Counted from the first letter of the stretch, positions 34,239-44,389 are shown. The stretch is 64,000 nucleotides of DNA from an uncultured Phocaeicola sp. (GCA_944320885.1 CALUJE010000004.1:62001-126000); one strand, 5' to 3'. Notes: a model not told the origin generated them from the sequence alone. Numbers and translations are program-made.

Positions 34239-36704
34239 TTAAAGCGGACTGTCGGTAAGTATATACTTCCCGTCGCACCCTTCGGCGCTTATTTCCATTT
34301 TCCGGCAGGTGCCGTTGTTAAACAGGCGGATGTTTGCCTTTCCTTCGGCATCGGTCTTCACATCGGGATTCCAGTAGAGCGTACGGCGATAGTTCAGATA
34401 ACCTAGGGCCTCGTCCGAGCTCTTCAAGTTGTAGCATTCCTTCACGGGCGAATATCCTTCGTAATAAGTCTGTCGCACTCCTTTTCGGGTATCATTGTAA
34501 ACCTCGTCATAGAGTTGGGCCACTACGATGAAATAGCGGTTGTTTGCATTCATGACACTGGTTATGAGAGAATCCGCACCGGGATTGCAGAATGACAGGT
34601 GTTTCAGAACTTCAACACCGTTCCGGGTATGCAGTTGCAGGTCTTTCACGTTGGTAATATCCATTTCTGCTGCCGGAATATGTCTGAATTTGGGTGCATC
34701 TTTCTTTTGGCATGAGAGAACGTAGAGAATCACGGTCGAAGGGTTGGAATTTTCCAGAACCGGATATTTGTATTCCGCATATTCCTGTACGGTAGATGGG
34801 ATATTTCCTCCCTGATCGAGTATGCGATTGATGTCTTCTTCAGCATCGAAGACCATATCCGGACGCATGATTTCCCGTGTCCGGTATCTTTTCACTTCCA
34901 CCTCTTGCAGTATTTGTGTTTCGTCCATCTTGTTTTTCTTCTGTGATTCGCCGGCAGCAGAGTCAATGCTGTCGTTTACATACGTATCGAAGAAGGTATA
35001 GCTTCTCTTTTCGGGAGAGAAATGTCGGTTGATAAGAATCTGTGAATGCCTCTGTTTGCCGTCTTCTGAAACGGAGAGGGTGAGCGACCATTTACCGGTG
35101 ATGTCCACACTGTCGGGCAGTATGCAGTAGAAGTTTCCCTGTTCGTCAGTATGTCCGCTTCCGTGTACTTCGCCCTGAAGTTCATCATTGTTCATCCAGA
35201 AAAGGATGTCGGCATTCGCTCTGGGTTTGTTTCTGACCAATGTTTGGACTTTTCCCCAGAGAGTGAGCCCTTCTTCGGCGAAATGCTTGATTTTGATAGG
35301 TTTCACTCCGGCCATCTGCTGCCAGCTGTATCTTCTCCATCCCTGCACCATCATGAGCAGGTCGAGCTTGGTGCGTGTTGTCCTGCTGTCGTCGGTAAAA
35401 TACTGCATGGGGTCCTGGATATATCCCTTCACGTCGGACGAGAGCAGCAGGTCGGTGAGTATGTTGTCCTGATAGGCGGTTCGGGGTGTGGTAGCCGCAT
35501 CGCGCACGGCAAGTGAGAAGGTAGTTTCTACGGGTTTCCCAGACGGGTCGTGCACGTCGAACTGCAGGTTGACTTCCTCGAATGGTTTGTAGGAGGTCTT
35601 GTCCTGCGTCACGCGGATGGGGACGAACATGTCGTTGCGCGTGTTGAATGCAAGTCTTTCTGCAAGGATGTCTCCGGTAGCGTTAAAGGCAGTGACCTGA
35701 ATGCATCCTGCAGGCAGTTTCTCTTTGGGAATCCGGAAAGCGTAAGGCTCCTTTCCGAGTACGAATGCCTCTACGGTACAGAGCTTTCCACGGCAGGTAA
35801 CGGATACGGCAATGGTATCGTTGGGCAGTGCCTCCGACTTCTGTACGCTGATTCGCATGAGGTCCGGGTTGAGGTTGTCCACATTCATGGTATATCCTTC
35901 GGCAAGAATATCCTTGAACGGGATGGTATATTCCTTACCTTCATAGTTTACTGTGGCCTCGTATTCCTGTGCCTGAGGTGTGAATTCAAACACACCCATT
36001 CCCTGATGGATGGTGGCGAGTGAGGCAACAGGTTCACGGCTTGCATTGTAAAGCGTACCTGTAACGCTGATGTCCTCTCCGTTCTTTCCGGTAGCGCGGA
36101 ACGCCACACGTGCGGGGATTCCCAGCACGGCATGTCCACCTTCGGGAAAGAAGTGCAGGTTCACCCGGTCGGCCTTTTCGGGTTCGGGCCTTTCCTTCTT
36201 CTCTCCGGCGAAACTGTCCATTTCCTTTTCCTGATAGTTCCCTGCCTGCTCGGGCTCGTTGTAGACGGGGAATACCCTTGAGAAGATGTGCGTATCGCCG
36301 AAGTTGAGCATGGCACGTGTGTAGGCCCTCACCTCGTAGAACCCTCCCTTGCAGTCTTTGGGTAGTGCGAACTCTCCGTGACACTGTCCGTCCTGAATCT
36401 TCAGCTTCCGGCTGTCGGTCACCTCACCCCGCGGTGTGAGCAGCTCCACATGCAGCACCCGGCTGAGGGTGGTAGGTTTCACCTCGTCGGCTGTAACAGT
36501 GTAAGCCTTGAACCAGATGGTGTCTCCTGCATAATATCCGGTATTGTCGAAGTGCAGGTATACCTTTTCCTGCGGGCAGTCTTTTGTGAAGCGGCTGATA
36601 TTGTTGGCATAATTGGCCAGCCGTCGGGTTGCCGGCTGCTGTGCGAAGACCGACACTGCGCTGAGACAGGTCAGTATGAAGAGTAAGGGAATATGTCTGT
36701 TCAT
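34239..36704 (-). CDS. Large exported MG2-domain protein, copy 2
   Basis: An 821-residue paralogue of the gene at 30832-33405, with a different signal peptide (MNRHIPLLFILTCLSAVSVFA). From about residue 22 to 615 the two proteins are nearly identical, largely also at silent codon positions. The next 150-170 residues diverge strongly (encoded at about 34510-34975 here), then about 75 residues are again nearly identical, and the last residues differ. This pattern points to duplication with gene conversion, or diversification of one domain. Exported; function unknown. A -7 element lies at 36730-36737 on the minus strand. Confidence 0.85.
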   Translation of the reverse strand: MNRHIPLLFILTCLSAVSVFAQQPATRRLANYANNISRFTKDCPQEKVYLHFDNTGYYAGDTIWFKAYTVTADEVKPTTLSRVLHVELLTPRGEVTDSRKLKIQDGQCHGEFALPKDCKGGFYEVRAYTRAMLNFGDTHIFSRVFPVYNEPEQAGNYQEKEMDSFAGEKKERPEPEKADRVNLHFFPEGGHAVLGIPARVAFRATGKNGEDISVTGTLYNASREPVASLATIHQGMGVFEFTPQAQEYEATVNYEGKEYTIPFKDILAEGYTMNVDNLNPDLMRISVQKSEALPNDTIAVSVTCRGKLCTVEAFVLGKEPYAFRIPKEKLPAGCIQVTAFNATGDILAERLAFNTRNDMFVPIRVTQDKTSYKPFEEVNLQFDVHDPSGKPVETTFSLAVRDAATTPRTAYQDNILTDLLLSSDVKGYIQDPMQYFTDDSRTTRTKLDLLMMVQGWRRYSWQQMAGVKPIKIKHFAEEGLTLWGKVQTLVRNKPRANADILFWMNNDELQGEVHGSGHTDEQGNFYCILPDSVDITGKWSLTLSVSEDGKQRHSQILINRHFSPEKRSYTFFDTYVNDSIDSAAGESQKKNKMDETQILQEVEVKRYRTREIMRPDMVFDAEEDINRILDQGGNIPSTVQEYAEYKYPVLENSNPSTVILYVLSCQKKDAPKFRHIPAAEMDITNVKDLQLHTRNGVEVLKHLSFCNPGADSLITSVMNANNRYFIVVAQLYDEVYNDTRKGVRQTYYEGYSPVKECYNLKSSDEALGYLNYRRTLYWNPDVKTDAEGKANIRLFNNGTCRKMEISAEGCDGKYILTDSPL

Positions 36705-36729
36705 TAGGCTTATGATTTGGTTAAATATC

Positions 36730-36737
36730 CAAATGTA
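36730..36737 (-). promoter_or_regulatory. -7 element for MG2 copy 2
   Basis: CAAATGTA on the plus strand reads TACATTTG on the minus strand, a full -7 match, 26 bp before the start codon at 36704. Confidence 0.5.
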
Positions 36738-36859
36738 TGAAAAAAATCAATAGACGGTCTTGTGAAAATGATTTATTTTATATGTTTTTTGGCACGGATA
36801 AGTTGATAAAATGAAAAAGACAGAACACATAATATCATGTATCCTGTCTCTTTTTCTAT

Positions 36860-36963
36860 CTTCAGCTTAGAGATATGTATCTTCAGGCTAAGTATATGTA
36901 TCTTTAGGCTAAGTATATGTATCTTTAGGTTGAAGATATGTATCTCTAGCCTAAGGATAAACT
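36860..36963. repeat. 21-bp tandem array in a 605-bp intergenic region (type C)
   Basis: Five 21-bp units start at 36860, 36881, 36902, 36923 and 36944; units 2 and 3 (CTTCAGGCTAAGTATATGTA) differ by one base, units 1, 4 and 5 are more diverged. Because 21 is a multiple of three, both strands read as seven-residue repeats in short open frames, with no sign that these are genes. The array lies between the divergent MG2 copy 2 and ECF sigma genes. The rest of the gap (36738-36859 and 36964-37250) shows no gene, RNA or clear site. Confidence 0.88.
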
Positions 36964-37272
36964 TTTTATTGGGTGACAATATGTTTAGAAATGGGATGGT
37001 GGCTTTTACGGACGTATATCCATACGGTATGTTCATTGTTTCCCTTCGTCGTGTACGGCAGGTCAGGGTTGTTTCGTGTGCGATGTCATCAATTCCATTT
37101 TGTATCTTCTTTGTTAATCAAACGATGCATTTCGATAGCTCTATTTATAATTTTGGTGCAGAGAGACTTTAAAAAAACGATTTGAGCAACTTACTTTTAT
37201 TAATAAGGGTTATTTTAACTTATTCAGCTTCACTTAACTGACAGAATATATTTAGCTTTCTGATATATTTTA

Positions 37273-37280
37273 TAATTTTG
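37273..37280 (+). promoter_or_regulatory. -7 element for the ECF sigma gene
   Basis: TAATTTTG matches TAnnTTTG, 29 bp before the sigma ATG at 37310; a TTTA at 37251-37254 sits at the -33 distance (18 bp). Confidence 0.5.
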
Positions 37281-37309
37281 CGGCCGAAATGGAGATTCAT
37301 AACCCATAA

Positions 37310-37918
37310 ATGGAATATACATTGAAACCGAATTCATTGTTTATAGATAAGATAAGTCTGGTGAACGGTTTACAAAAAGGAGAAGATCTTGCTTTTGCTT
37401 TGTTGTATAACCAGTATGCCGATTTGTTGTTTTCTTATGGAACGGGATTGGGATTTGCAAAGGAAGATATTGAAGACTCCATGCAGGAAATATTCTGCAA
37501 TCTCTATTTAAATCATTCAAAGATTCATGAAATCAACAATCTGAAATTTTATTTGCTTCGCGCTTTGAAAAACCGCTTGCTTAATGTTTCTCAGGCATCC
37601 CGAACACAGAACTTCATAGATATGGAGAATGTTGATTTTTATACTGAAGTAACGGTCTTGGATGATTTGATAGATGCGGAAGACAGAACTGCTATTCAGA
37701 AAAAAATTCAGTCGTATCTCGATGAGTTGACAGGGCGACAGCGTGAAGCCATTTATCTTCGTTATATTGAGGATCTTGATTATGAGGAAATTGCAGAATT
37801 GATGAATATGACAGTTCCTTCTGTACGAAATCTGGTGTTTAAAGCTATCAAGCAACTTCGGAATTCTAAAATTCCAAGTTTGATGTGGCCAATTTTATTC
37901 TCAATTGTTAAAATTTAG
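37310..37918 (+). CDS. ECF-type RNA polymerase sigma factor
   Basis: A 202-residue sigma-70-family protein of the ECF type. Region 2 covers about residues 20-90 (FALLYNQYADLLFSYGTGLGFAKEDIEDSMQEIFCNLY) and region 4 about 135-190 (LTGRQREAIYLRYIEDLDYEEIAELMNMTVPSVRNLVFKAIKQLR). A FecR-type anti-sigma follows 83 bp downstream, then SusC with an N-terminal signalling domain, so this is the regulator of a trans-envelope-controlled uptake locus. The sequence is more AT-rich than the flanking housekeeping genes. Confidence 0.92.
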   Translation: MEYTLKPNSLFIDKISLVNGLQKGEDLAFALLYNQYADLLFSYGTGLGFAKEDIEDSMQEIFCNLYLNHSKIHEINNLKFYLLRALKNRLLNVSQASRTQNFIDMENVDFYTEVTVLDDLIDAEDRTAIQKKIQSYLDELTGRQREAIYLRYIEDLDYEEIAELMNMTVPSVRNLVFKAIKQLRNSKIPSLMWPILFSIVKI

Positions 37919-38001
37919 CTGTAATAGCATTTTTCTTTCGAAAAGTGATGATGTTATTATGATTTGTTTGTCTATATACGAAAAAGACAGATAATTATAA
38001 T

Positions 38002-39183
38002 ATGCAGACTAAACATACAAGTGAAAATTATGTGGATTTCCAGGCAAAGGATTTTGCGACGGACGTATATTTCCTGCAGTGGTGTTTGCTCCCGGATGAA
38101 GAAAATGCAGAATTCTGGAGAGAATTCTGCGAGCAACATCCTGAAAAGAAAGAAACGGTGCAGCGGGCAATTCAGCTCGTCCGTTCTGTACACTTGAATG
38201 ATAGATCGTTTTCAGAGGCAGATAAAAGGAACAATACATTGCGTTTACTCGGCTTTATCCGTCAGCAAAAACGAAAAGAAAAAAGAAGAAGAATATATGC
38301 AGCATGGGGAGTGGCGGCATCAGTGCTGGTTGCTGTATTGTTTTTGACTATACCCCGGTTTGTATCTTCCGACTCCTTTGTCGCTTCTTCGGGGTATGTG
38401 ATTCCTGATGACCGGAACATTCAGCTCGTATCTGGCGATAATCAGGTAATATCCATGTCTGATTCTTCGGAGGTTGTTTATGACCATCAAGGTGATGTGA
38501 AAATCAACGGAGAACAGCATGATTTGAATAATCAGAAAGAAGTTGTTGAGAGTAATCAGAAACTGGTTGTTCCGAAAGGTAAGCGAGCTTCTATCCGGCT
38601 GAGTGATGGAACTCTGGTATGGATAAATTCGAATTCAGTAATAGAGTTTCCGGCAGTTTTCACTGGAACGGAACGTCATTTAAAAGTTAATGGCGAAGTG
38701 TATCTGGAAGTGGCCAAAGACCCAGGTAAGCCTTTTATTGTGTCAACTCCTCAATTTAATGTAGAAGTATTGGGAACAAAGTTTGGCGTTTCGTCGTCGG
38801 TTGATAAATCGCAATATGTTGTATTGGTTGAAGGTTCAGTGCAGGTTCATACTCCGTCAGGACAGACAGCTCGATTAAAGCCGTCTCAATTGTTTGGAAT
38901 AGACAAGGGTGGTACCTTTATTCAGGAAGTAGATCCCTATAGGTATGTGTCATGGAAAGACAATGTTCTTTATTTTAATGGAGAAAGCCTACCGGAAGTC
39001 CTAGTGCGCTTGTCACAACAATATGCAGTCGACGTTATATGCAACATCGATGTTTGTCAGGTTCAGTTTTATGGCAAGCTGATATTGGAAGAACACATCG
39101 AGAATGTATTGGATAATATAGCTGTTTTGTCTCCAATTAAATATGAAACGCGGAATAATAAGATTATTATAAGTTTAAAGTAA
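38002..39183 (+). CDS. FecR-type anti-sigma factor
   Basis: A 393-residue inner-membrane protein. The cytoplasmic N-terminus (about 1-95, anti-sigma part) is followed by one membrane helix (about 98-118) and a periplasmic FecR domain with VPKGKRASIRLSDGTLVWINSNSVIEFPAVF, then a C-terminal STN-like DUF4974 segment (FYGKLILEEHIENVLDNIAVLSP). It would hold the upstream sigma factor inactive until the N-terminal domain of the downstream SusC signals substrate binding. Gene order sigma, fecR, susC is standard for Bacteroides. Confidence 0.92.
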   Translation: MQTKHTSENYVDFQAKDFATDVYFLQWCLLPDEENAEFWREFCEQHPEKKETVQRAIQLVRSVHLNDRSFSEADKRNNTLRLLGFIRQQKRKEKRRRIYAAWGVAASVLVAVLFLTIPRFVSSDSFVASSGYVIPDDRNIQLVSGDNQVISMSDSSEVVYDHQGDVKINGEQHDLNNQKEVVESNQKLVVPKGKRASIRLSDGTLVWINSNSVIEFPAVFTGTERHLKVNGEVYLEVAKDPGKPFIVSTPQFNVEVLGTKFGVSSSVDKSQYVVLVEGSVQVHTPSGQTARLKPSQLFGIDKGGTFIQEVDPYRYVSWKDNVLYFNGESLPEVLVRLSQQYAVDVICNIDVCQVQFYGKLILEEHIENVLDNIAVLSPIKYETRNNKIIISLK

Positions 39184-39262
39184 GTAAAAAGAGCTTCAAA
39201 TAGATAAAATAATATATTGATACACAACTTAATTAATTTATAAATAGAAATCGTACAAGAGT

Positions 39263-42200
39263 ATGGAAAAAACTAATTATTTGAGAGAACCATTTGGAGG
39301 ACAATTGGGATGGAAGCCCATTTTGCTGCGGATAGGACTATTGTGCATGTTTTTTATGTGTTTAGGAACATCTACTTCTGTAGTGCAGGCACAAAATGCA
39401 GAGAAGATAAGTGTTGTGGTGCGCGAAAAGACCATAGCAGAAATACTGAATATCATAGAGAAAAAGACCCAATGTGTATTTTTATATGATGAAGAGGTAA
39501 GAGGCCATTTGCAAAAAGTGATCAGTATAGACATGAAAGAGAAATCAATTGATCATATCATGAAGAAACTGTTGAGTAATACGGGGCTTGCTTATAAGAT
39601 TTCTCAGCGTCAGATATTGATATATAGTGCTCATCCGGTAAAAGTAAGTCAACCGGTTGAAGGACAGACCGTACAGATTTCAAGCTGTGTTGTCGATGAA
39701 ACAGGTGAAGCCCTGATTGGAGCAAGTATTTATATTCTGGAAAATAAGGCAGGAACCACAACCGATATAAACGGTTTCTTTTCTTTGCGTGTTCCTTCTG
39801 AAAATTCTCAAATCAGAATCTCGTATCTGGGGTATGAATCTCTAGTATTGAAAGCATCACAAATTGGAAAGGAAATTGCAATGCGTCCTTCGAAAACAGA
39901 TCTGAACGAAGTTGTTGTCAATGGATATAGTAAGGTGGACAAGCGCTTGTCGGCTAGTGCAACAACAACCTTGAATGCGGATGATATCCTGATTCCGAAC
40001 GTGCCGACTCTTTCGGGTATGTTACAGGGAACAGTTCCGGGATTGACTGTGGTTGCTTCATCTGGCTCTCCAAACGACGCTCCAAAAATCCGTATGCGTG
40101 GATCGGCCACAATTCATGGTGATGCCGCTCCTGTATGGGTGATTGACGGTGTGATTTGGGAAGAGACCGTCGATATTTCCAATGATGAGGTAAATGCCAT
40201 CCTGAGAGGAAACTCATCTCTCGATCAGGTAAACGAGAATGCCAGCATGAGTTTGCTGGGTAATGCCATTACGGGATTGAACCCGCACGATATTGAGTCA
40301 ATCACTTTCCTGAAGGATGCTTCGGCAACAGCCATCTACGGAACACGTGCCGCCAATGGTGTAATCGTGGTAACGACGAAGAAAGGACGTGAGGGTAAGG
40401 CCAGCGTGAACTTCTCTTCTTCATGGGGTATCACCGCACGCCCGAACTACGATGATTATAAGATGATGAACTCAAAGCAGCGTATCGCCGTGTCGAAAGA
40501 TATGGTTGCCAACGGCTATTTGTTTGACATAGCTCCTTATGCAACCGGATATGAAGGTGCTTTGTATGCCTTGTTGAACAAGGAGATTACCGATGACGAG
40601 TTTGCGGCTCGTGTCAGCGAGTTGGAAACGCGGAATACCGACTGGTTTGATTTGCTTTGTCAGAATTCATTGAATCAGGATTACAACCTGAATATTTCAG
40701 GTGGAGCCAATAACACCACTTATTACGTGTCACTAGGGTATTCAGACAACAAGGGAACCGTGAAGGGAGATAACATGAATCGTTATAACTTCAAGATGAA
40801 CGTGAACACGAAATTGTGGAACGTATTGAATGTCAGAACACAGCTTTCTTATTCAGACCGTAAGTCGGACGGATTCTACATGGTCAATCCTTTTGATTAT
40901 GCCTTGTACGCTTCCCGTACGTTGGATCCGGATGAGTTTTATGAGATGAGTGAAACCCGTGTGGAAGGAACCAAGAACAACTATACATTGAAATATAATG
41001 TATTCAACGAGCTGGAACATACGTCGAACGTTACCAACGTGCGAGATATGAATGCGCAAATGAATCTCTCGGCAAATATCCTGAAGGGACTTTCGGCCGA
41101 GGCGTTGTTCAGCTTCAGATATGTGAATACCAACCAGCGGCAGTGGGCCGACGAACGGTCTTATTACATTGCCGGTATCCGTGGATATGACTATGGTTCA
41201 GTTCTTCCGGGCAGCGCCGACGAATTGGCTTCCAAATTGCCGAAGGGCGGTATCCTGATCGACAGCAACCAGAACCAGAAGTCGTGGACGGCACGTTTCT
41301 CTTTGAACTATAATACCGTTTTTGGAAATGATCACGTTATCAATGCCATGTTGGGTTATGAAGCCCGTTCAACCCAGTATGAAGGTTTGAAAGAACAGGA
41401 ATACGGTTATTTTCCCGATCGTGGAAACAAGATCAGCCACGAATATAACAACAACGTTTCGGGATCGACCGATATCTATACGTCGTCGCTCGACAAGCAC
41501 AATGCAACCATTACCAATTCTTTGAGTAATACACTTTCTGGATTTGCCACTTTGTCATACAGCTACAAAGGCAAATATATTTTGAACGGAAATGTCCGTG
41601 TGGATGCTTCAAACCGTTTCGGTCAGTATACCAACAACCGTTTCTTGCCTATCTGGAGTTTGGCCGGACGTTGGAACATTGCCGAAGAAGGATGGTTGCC
41701 TCAGTTTGTCAACGATTTGAGTCTTCGTGCTTCTTACGGTATGCAAGGAAACATCCCGACCTCAGTTGGCCCTAATCTGGTTGTTAGCTATCCAAGCACT
41801 ACCATCAACCGCTGGTCTGGCGAGTATGTGTTGCAAATTAGCCGTTTGCCTTATCCGAATCTGCGTTGGGAAAAGACTCATACCGTAAACCTCGGTTTGG
41901 AATTCTCACTGTTGGACAACCGTATTACGGCTTGTTTGGACTACTATTGGAAAAGGAGTACCGATGTGTTGTTCCAGCTTCCTGTAGGTTTGGAATATGG
42001 TGTTGAGCAGATTTACCGTAATGGTGCAGACCTGACAAACCGTGGTATTGAATTGTCAATGACTTTTGTTCCAATCCGTACGAAAGATTGGGAATGGACC
42101 ATTTCTCCTATCTGGTCAAAGAACGATAACGAAGTGACCAACGCTATCAAGAATGAATATACCGTTAATGACTACCTGTCAGGAAATGCCTATGAGAACG

Positions 42201-42898
42201 GCAAGCCGGTCAATGCCATCTATTCTTGGAAATTTACCGGGCTGGATCCGAAAACCGGTTATGCAACGTTTGCCAATACTTATAAGACATCAGAAGAGGC
42301 TAATGAATCGAAAAATATTGAGGACCTGTTGGTTTATTCCGGTTCAAAAGATCCGAAGTTTAGCGGTGGTTTCTCAACAACCTTGCGTTGGAAGAACCTG
42401 TTGCTGAGCACACAATGGGCATTCCAGTTCGGTAATGTAATCCGTATGAACTACTTGTTCGAGGGGGAATCGCTTATGCCGCAGCCTTATCAGAATCTGA
42501 ATGTCAACCTTACAAAAGCATGGAAACAACCGGGTGATGAGAATTTCACAAACGTTCCTGCATTCAATGTGAGCGGTGAATATGACTATAATGTATATTA
42601 CAACTATAATTCTCAAGTGCGTTCGGCCAATACTTATACCATGTATAACTATTCAGACCTGCGTATAGCAAGTGGCGATTTCCTTCGCTGTCGTAATCTA
42701 AGTTTGTCTTATAGTTTCCCTTATAATCAGATTGAAAAATATGGCCTCACTTCCATGTCATTGGGATTGAACGTAACCAATCCCTTCACCTTCTGTAGCA
42801 GCAAGCTCGACGGACAGGATCCTGAAATCTCTGCAACAGGAACTACAGCGATGCCTATTACTCAAACCTATACTATATCATTAAATTTAAGTTTCTAA
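39263..42898 (+). CDS. SusC/RagA-type TonB-linked outer-membrane transporter with STN domain
   Basis: A 1211-residue transporter. Signal peptide ends near VVQAQ (43); residues about 48-118 form an STN signalling domain (ISVVVREKTIAEILNIIEKK), about 132-205 a carboxypeptidase-regulatory-like beta-sandwich (GEALIGASIYILENKAGTTTDINGFFSL), then a TonB-box-like segment (EVVVNGYS), the plug with the GLNPHDIESITFLKDASATAIYGTRAANGVIVVTTKKG hallmark, and a 22-strand barrel ending in SLNLSF. Its STN domain links it to the FecR upstream. It overlaps susD by one base. Substrate unknown; the neighbours include no glycoside hydrolase, so a peptide or other non-glycan ligand is possible. Confidence 0.95.
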   Translation: MEKTNYLREPFGGQLGWKPILLRIGLLCMFFMCLGTSTSVVQAQNAEKISVVVREKTIAEILNIIEKKTQCVFLYDEEVRGHLQKVISIDMKEKSIDHIMKKLLSNTGLAYKISQRQILIYSAHPVKVSQPVEGQTVQISSCVVDETGEALIGASIYILENKAGTTTDINGFFSLRVPSENSQIRISYLGYESLVLKASQIGKEIAMRPSKTDLNEVVVNGYSKVDKRLSASATTTLNADDILIPNVPTLSGMLQGTVPGLTVVASSGSPNDAPKIRMRGSATIHGDAAPVWVIDGVIWEETVDISNDEVNAILRGNSSLDQVNENASMSLLGNAITGLNPHDIESITFLKDASATAIYGTRAANGVIVVTTKKGREGKASVNFSSSWGITARPNYDDYKMMNSKQRIAVSKDMVANGYLFDIAPYATGYEGALYALLNKEITDDEFAARVSELETRNTDWFDLLCQNSLNQDYNLNISGGANNTTYYVSLGYSDNKGTVKGDNMNRYNFKMNVNTKLWNVLNVRTQLSYSDRKSDGFYMVNPFDYALYASRTLDPDEFYEMSETRVEGTKNNYTLKYNVFNELEHTSNVTNVRDMNAQMNLSANILKGLSAEALFSFRYVNTNQRQWADERSYYIAGIRGYDYGSVLPGSADELASKLPKGGILIDSNQNQKSWTARFSLNYNTVFGNDHVINAMLGYEARSTQYEGLKEQEYGYFPDRGNKISHEYNNNVSGSTDIYTSSLDKHNATITNSLSNTLSGFATLSYSYKGKYILNGNVRVDASNRFGQYTNNRFLPIWSLAGRWNIAEEGWLPQFVNDLSLRASYGMQGNIPTSVGPNLVVSYPSTTINRWSGEYVLQISRLPYPNLRWEKTHTVNLGLEFSLLDNRITACLDYYWKRSTDVLFQLPVGLEYGVEQIYRNGADLTNRGIELSMTFVPIRTKDWEWTISPIWSKNDNEVTNAIKNEYTVNDYLSGNAYENGKPVNAIYSWKFTGLDPKTGYATFANTYKTSEEANESKNIEDLLVYSGSKDPKFSGGFSTTLRWKNLLLSTQWAFQFGNVIRMNYLFEGESLMPQPYQNLNVNLTKAWKQPGDENFTNVPAFNVSGEYDYNVYYNYNSQVRSANTYTMYNYSDLRIASGDFLRCRNLSLSYSFPYNQIEKYGLTSMSLGLNVTNPFTFCSSKLDGQDPEISATGTTAMPITQTYTISLNLSF

Positions 42899-44361
42899 TG
42901 TTTATGAATAAAATATATACTTTCTTGTTGGGCGGTTGCATGCTCGCCTTGCAATCATGTGGTGATTTTCTGGAAGAAGTCTCGCAGGACGAGTTCGAAC
43001 CTAAAACAACTGAAGCATTCCGTGAATTGTTGAATGGAGAAGGATATAACTTCTCATCTTCTGTGAATCCGCTGACCTATATGATGGATGATGATGTTGA
43101 AAGCGTGTCAACTTCATCGTGGGACGATATTCAGCGAATACAGCAGGAACTATATACCTGGCAGCCCGATTTCTACTCCTTCCAGGATGAAGAAGGCACG
43201 TATACATCTTCAAATAAGGATGTTTACAAGAATCTGTATGAGTTGATTATGGCCTGCAATATCGTGAACGAGTATATTGACGGATCGCAAGGTACCGATG
43301 CCGACAAGGCGATTGTCCGTGCCGAAGCACTTTCATTGCGTGCATTCTATTATTTGCAACTGGTGAATCTGTATGCTTATCCTTATAATGACAAGGATCA
43401 TGATCCAAGCACAGCATTGGGCGTTCCTTTGGTATTGGCTTCCGAAGTTTTTGATGAAGGTGAACCCCGTAGCACCGTGAAGAAGGTATATGACCAGATA
43501 GCAGCAGATATTGAACAGGCTTGTGACTTGTTTGGCCAGGATAAGACCAACCGTGGCGTATTCCGTATTTCGTATACGGCCGCTCATCTGTTGGCTTCAC
43601 GCATTTACCTGTATATGGAAAACTGGGACAAGGTGATTGAACATGCCACTTATGCATTGGAAACAGCTCCGGAACTGGCCGATTTGAACAATTATACAAT
43701 CGACAATACCTATAATCCGACAAACGGAGTCATTTCAAGAAACTTTCCCGAAACCATCTTTTTGGGTGGATACCGAGCAATTTCCGGTTCGTATGGATTG
43801 ATGGGAACTCCGTTTAACGTATCATCCGATTTGTTTAATTCATATGCCGACAATGATCTTCGAATCGGTACCTATCTGATGGAGGCTTCATCATATCTTC
43901 CATATAATTACATGCTTCTGAAATCAAGTAGCGAGCAGGAATATGCTTGGCGTACTTCCGAGCTTTATCTGAATCGTGCCGAGGCTTATATTGAACTTTA
44001 TATGGATGGAGACCAGGCTGCCGGACAGAAAGCCGTTGATGACTTGAATACATTGCTGTCAAAACGTTATCGTGATTACGAGCCGTTGACCCTGAAGCCG
44101 GCCGACGAGTTGCTGGAACTGTATCGTGAAGAGCGCCGCAAGGAGTTATGTTTTGAAGGATTCCGCTGGTTTGATTTGCGCCGTTATGGCATGCCACAGC
44201 TTGAGCACATTCTGATTGACCAAAATGGAAACAGTACACGTTACATCCTGAAAGAAAAAGATCCTTCGTATGTTCTTCCTTTGCCGGACAATGCAATGGA
44301 ACATAACTCGAATCTGATTCAAAACGAACTGAGCCCGCGTCGGGAAGGTTCTGCCATGTAA
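42898..44361 (+). CDS. SusD/RagB-type outer-membrane lipoprotein
   Basis: A 487-residue lipoprotein (signal with lipobox ALQSC, Cys21; an alternative ATG at 42904 gives a protein two residues shorter). TPR-like helices characteristic of SusD include NIVNEYIDGS, IVRAEALSLRAFYYLQLVNLYAYPY and the C-terminal RREERRKELCFEGFRWFDLRRYG block (last part RKELCFEGFRWFDLRR). It caps the SusC barrel on the cell surface and helps capture the ligand. The start overlaps the susC stop codon, as is typical for the pair. Confidence 0.95.
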   Translation: MFMNKIYTFLLGGCMLALQSCGDFLEEVSQDEFEPKTTEAFRELLNGEGYNFSSSVNPLTYMMDDDVESVSTSSWDDIQRIQQELYTWQPDFYSFQDEEGTYTSSNKDVYKNLYELIMACNIVNEYIDGSQGTDADKAIVRAEALSLRAFYYLQLVNLYAYPYNDKDHDPSTALGVPLVLASEVFDEGEPRSTVKKVYDQIAADIEQACDLFGQDKTNRGVFRISYTAAHLLASRIYLYMENWDKVIEHATYALETAPELADLNNYTIDNTYNPTNGVISRNFPETIFLGGYRAISGSYGLMGTPFNVSSDLFNSYADNDLRIGTYLMEASSYLPYNYMLLKSSSEQEYAWRTSELYLNRAEAYIELYMDGDQAAGQKAVDDLNTLLSKRYRDYEPLTLKPADELLELYREERRKELCFEGFRWFDLRRYGMPQLEHILIDQNGNSTRYILKEKDPSYVLPLPDNAMEHNSNLIQNELSPRREGSAM

Positions 44362-44389
44362 TAAGTATAAAACCATAAAATGATAAAAA

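Noticed and set aside
36773..37036. An 87-codon minus-strand frame with LKIHILS repeats
   Set aside because: The heptad arises because the array period is 21 bp; the plus strand gives an equally good repeat, so neither is favoured as a gene.
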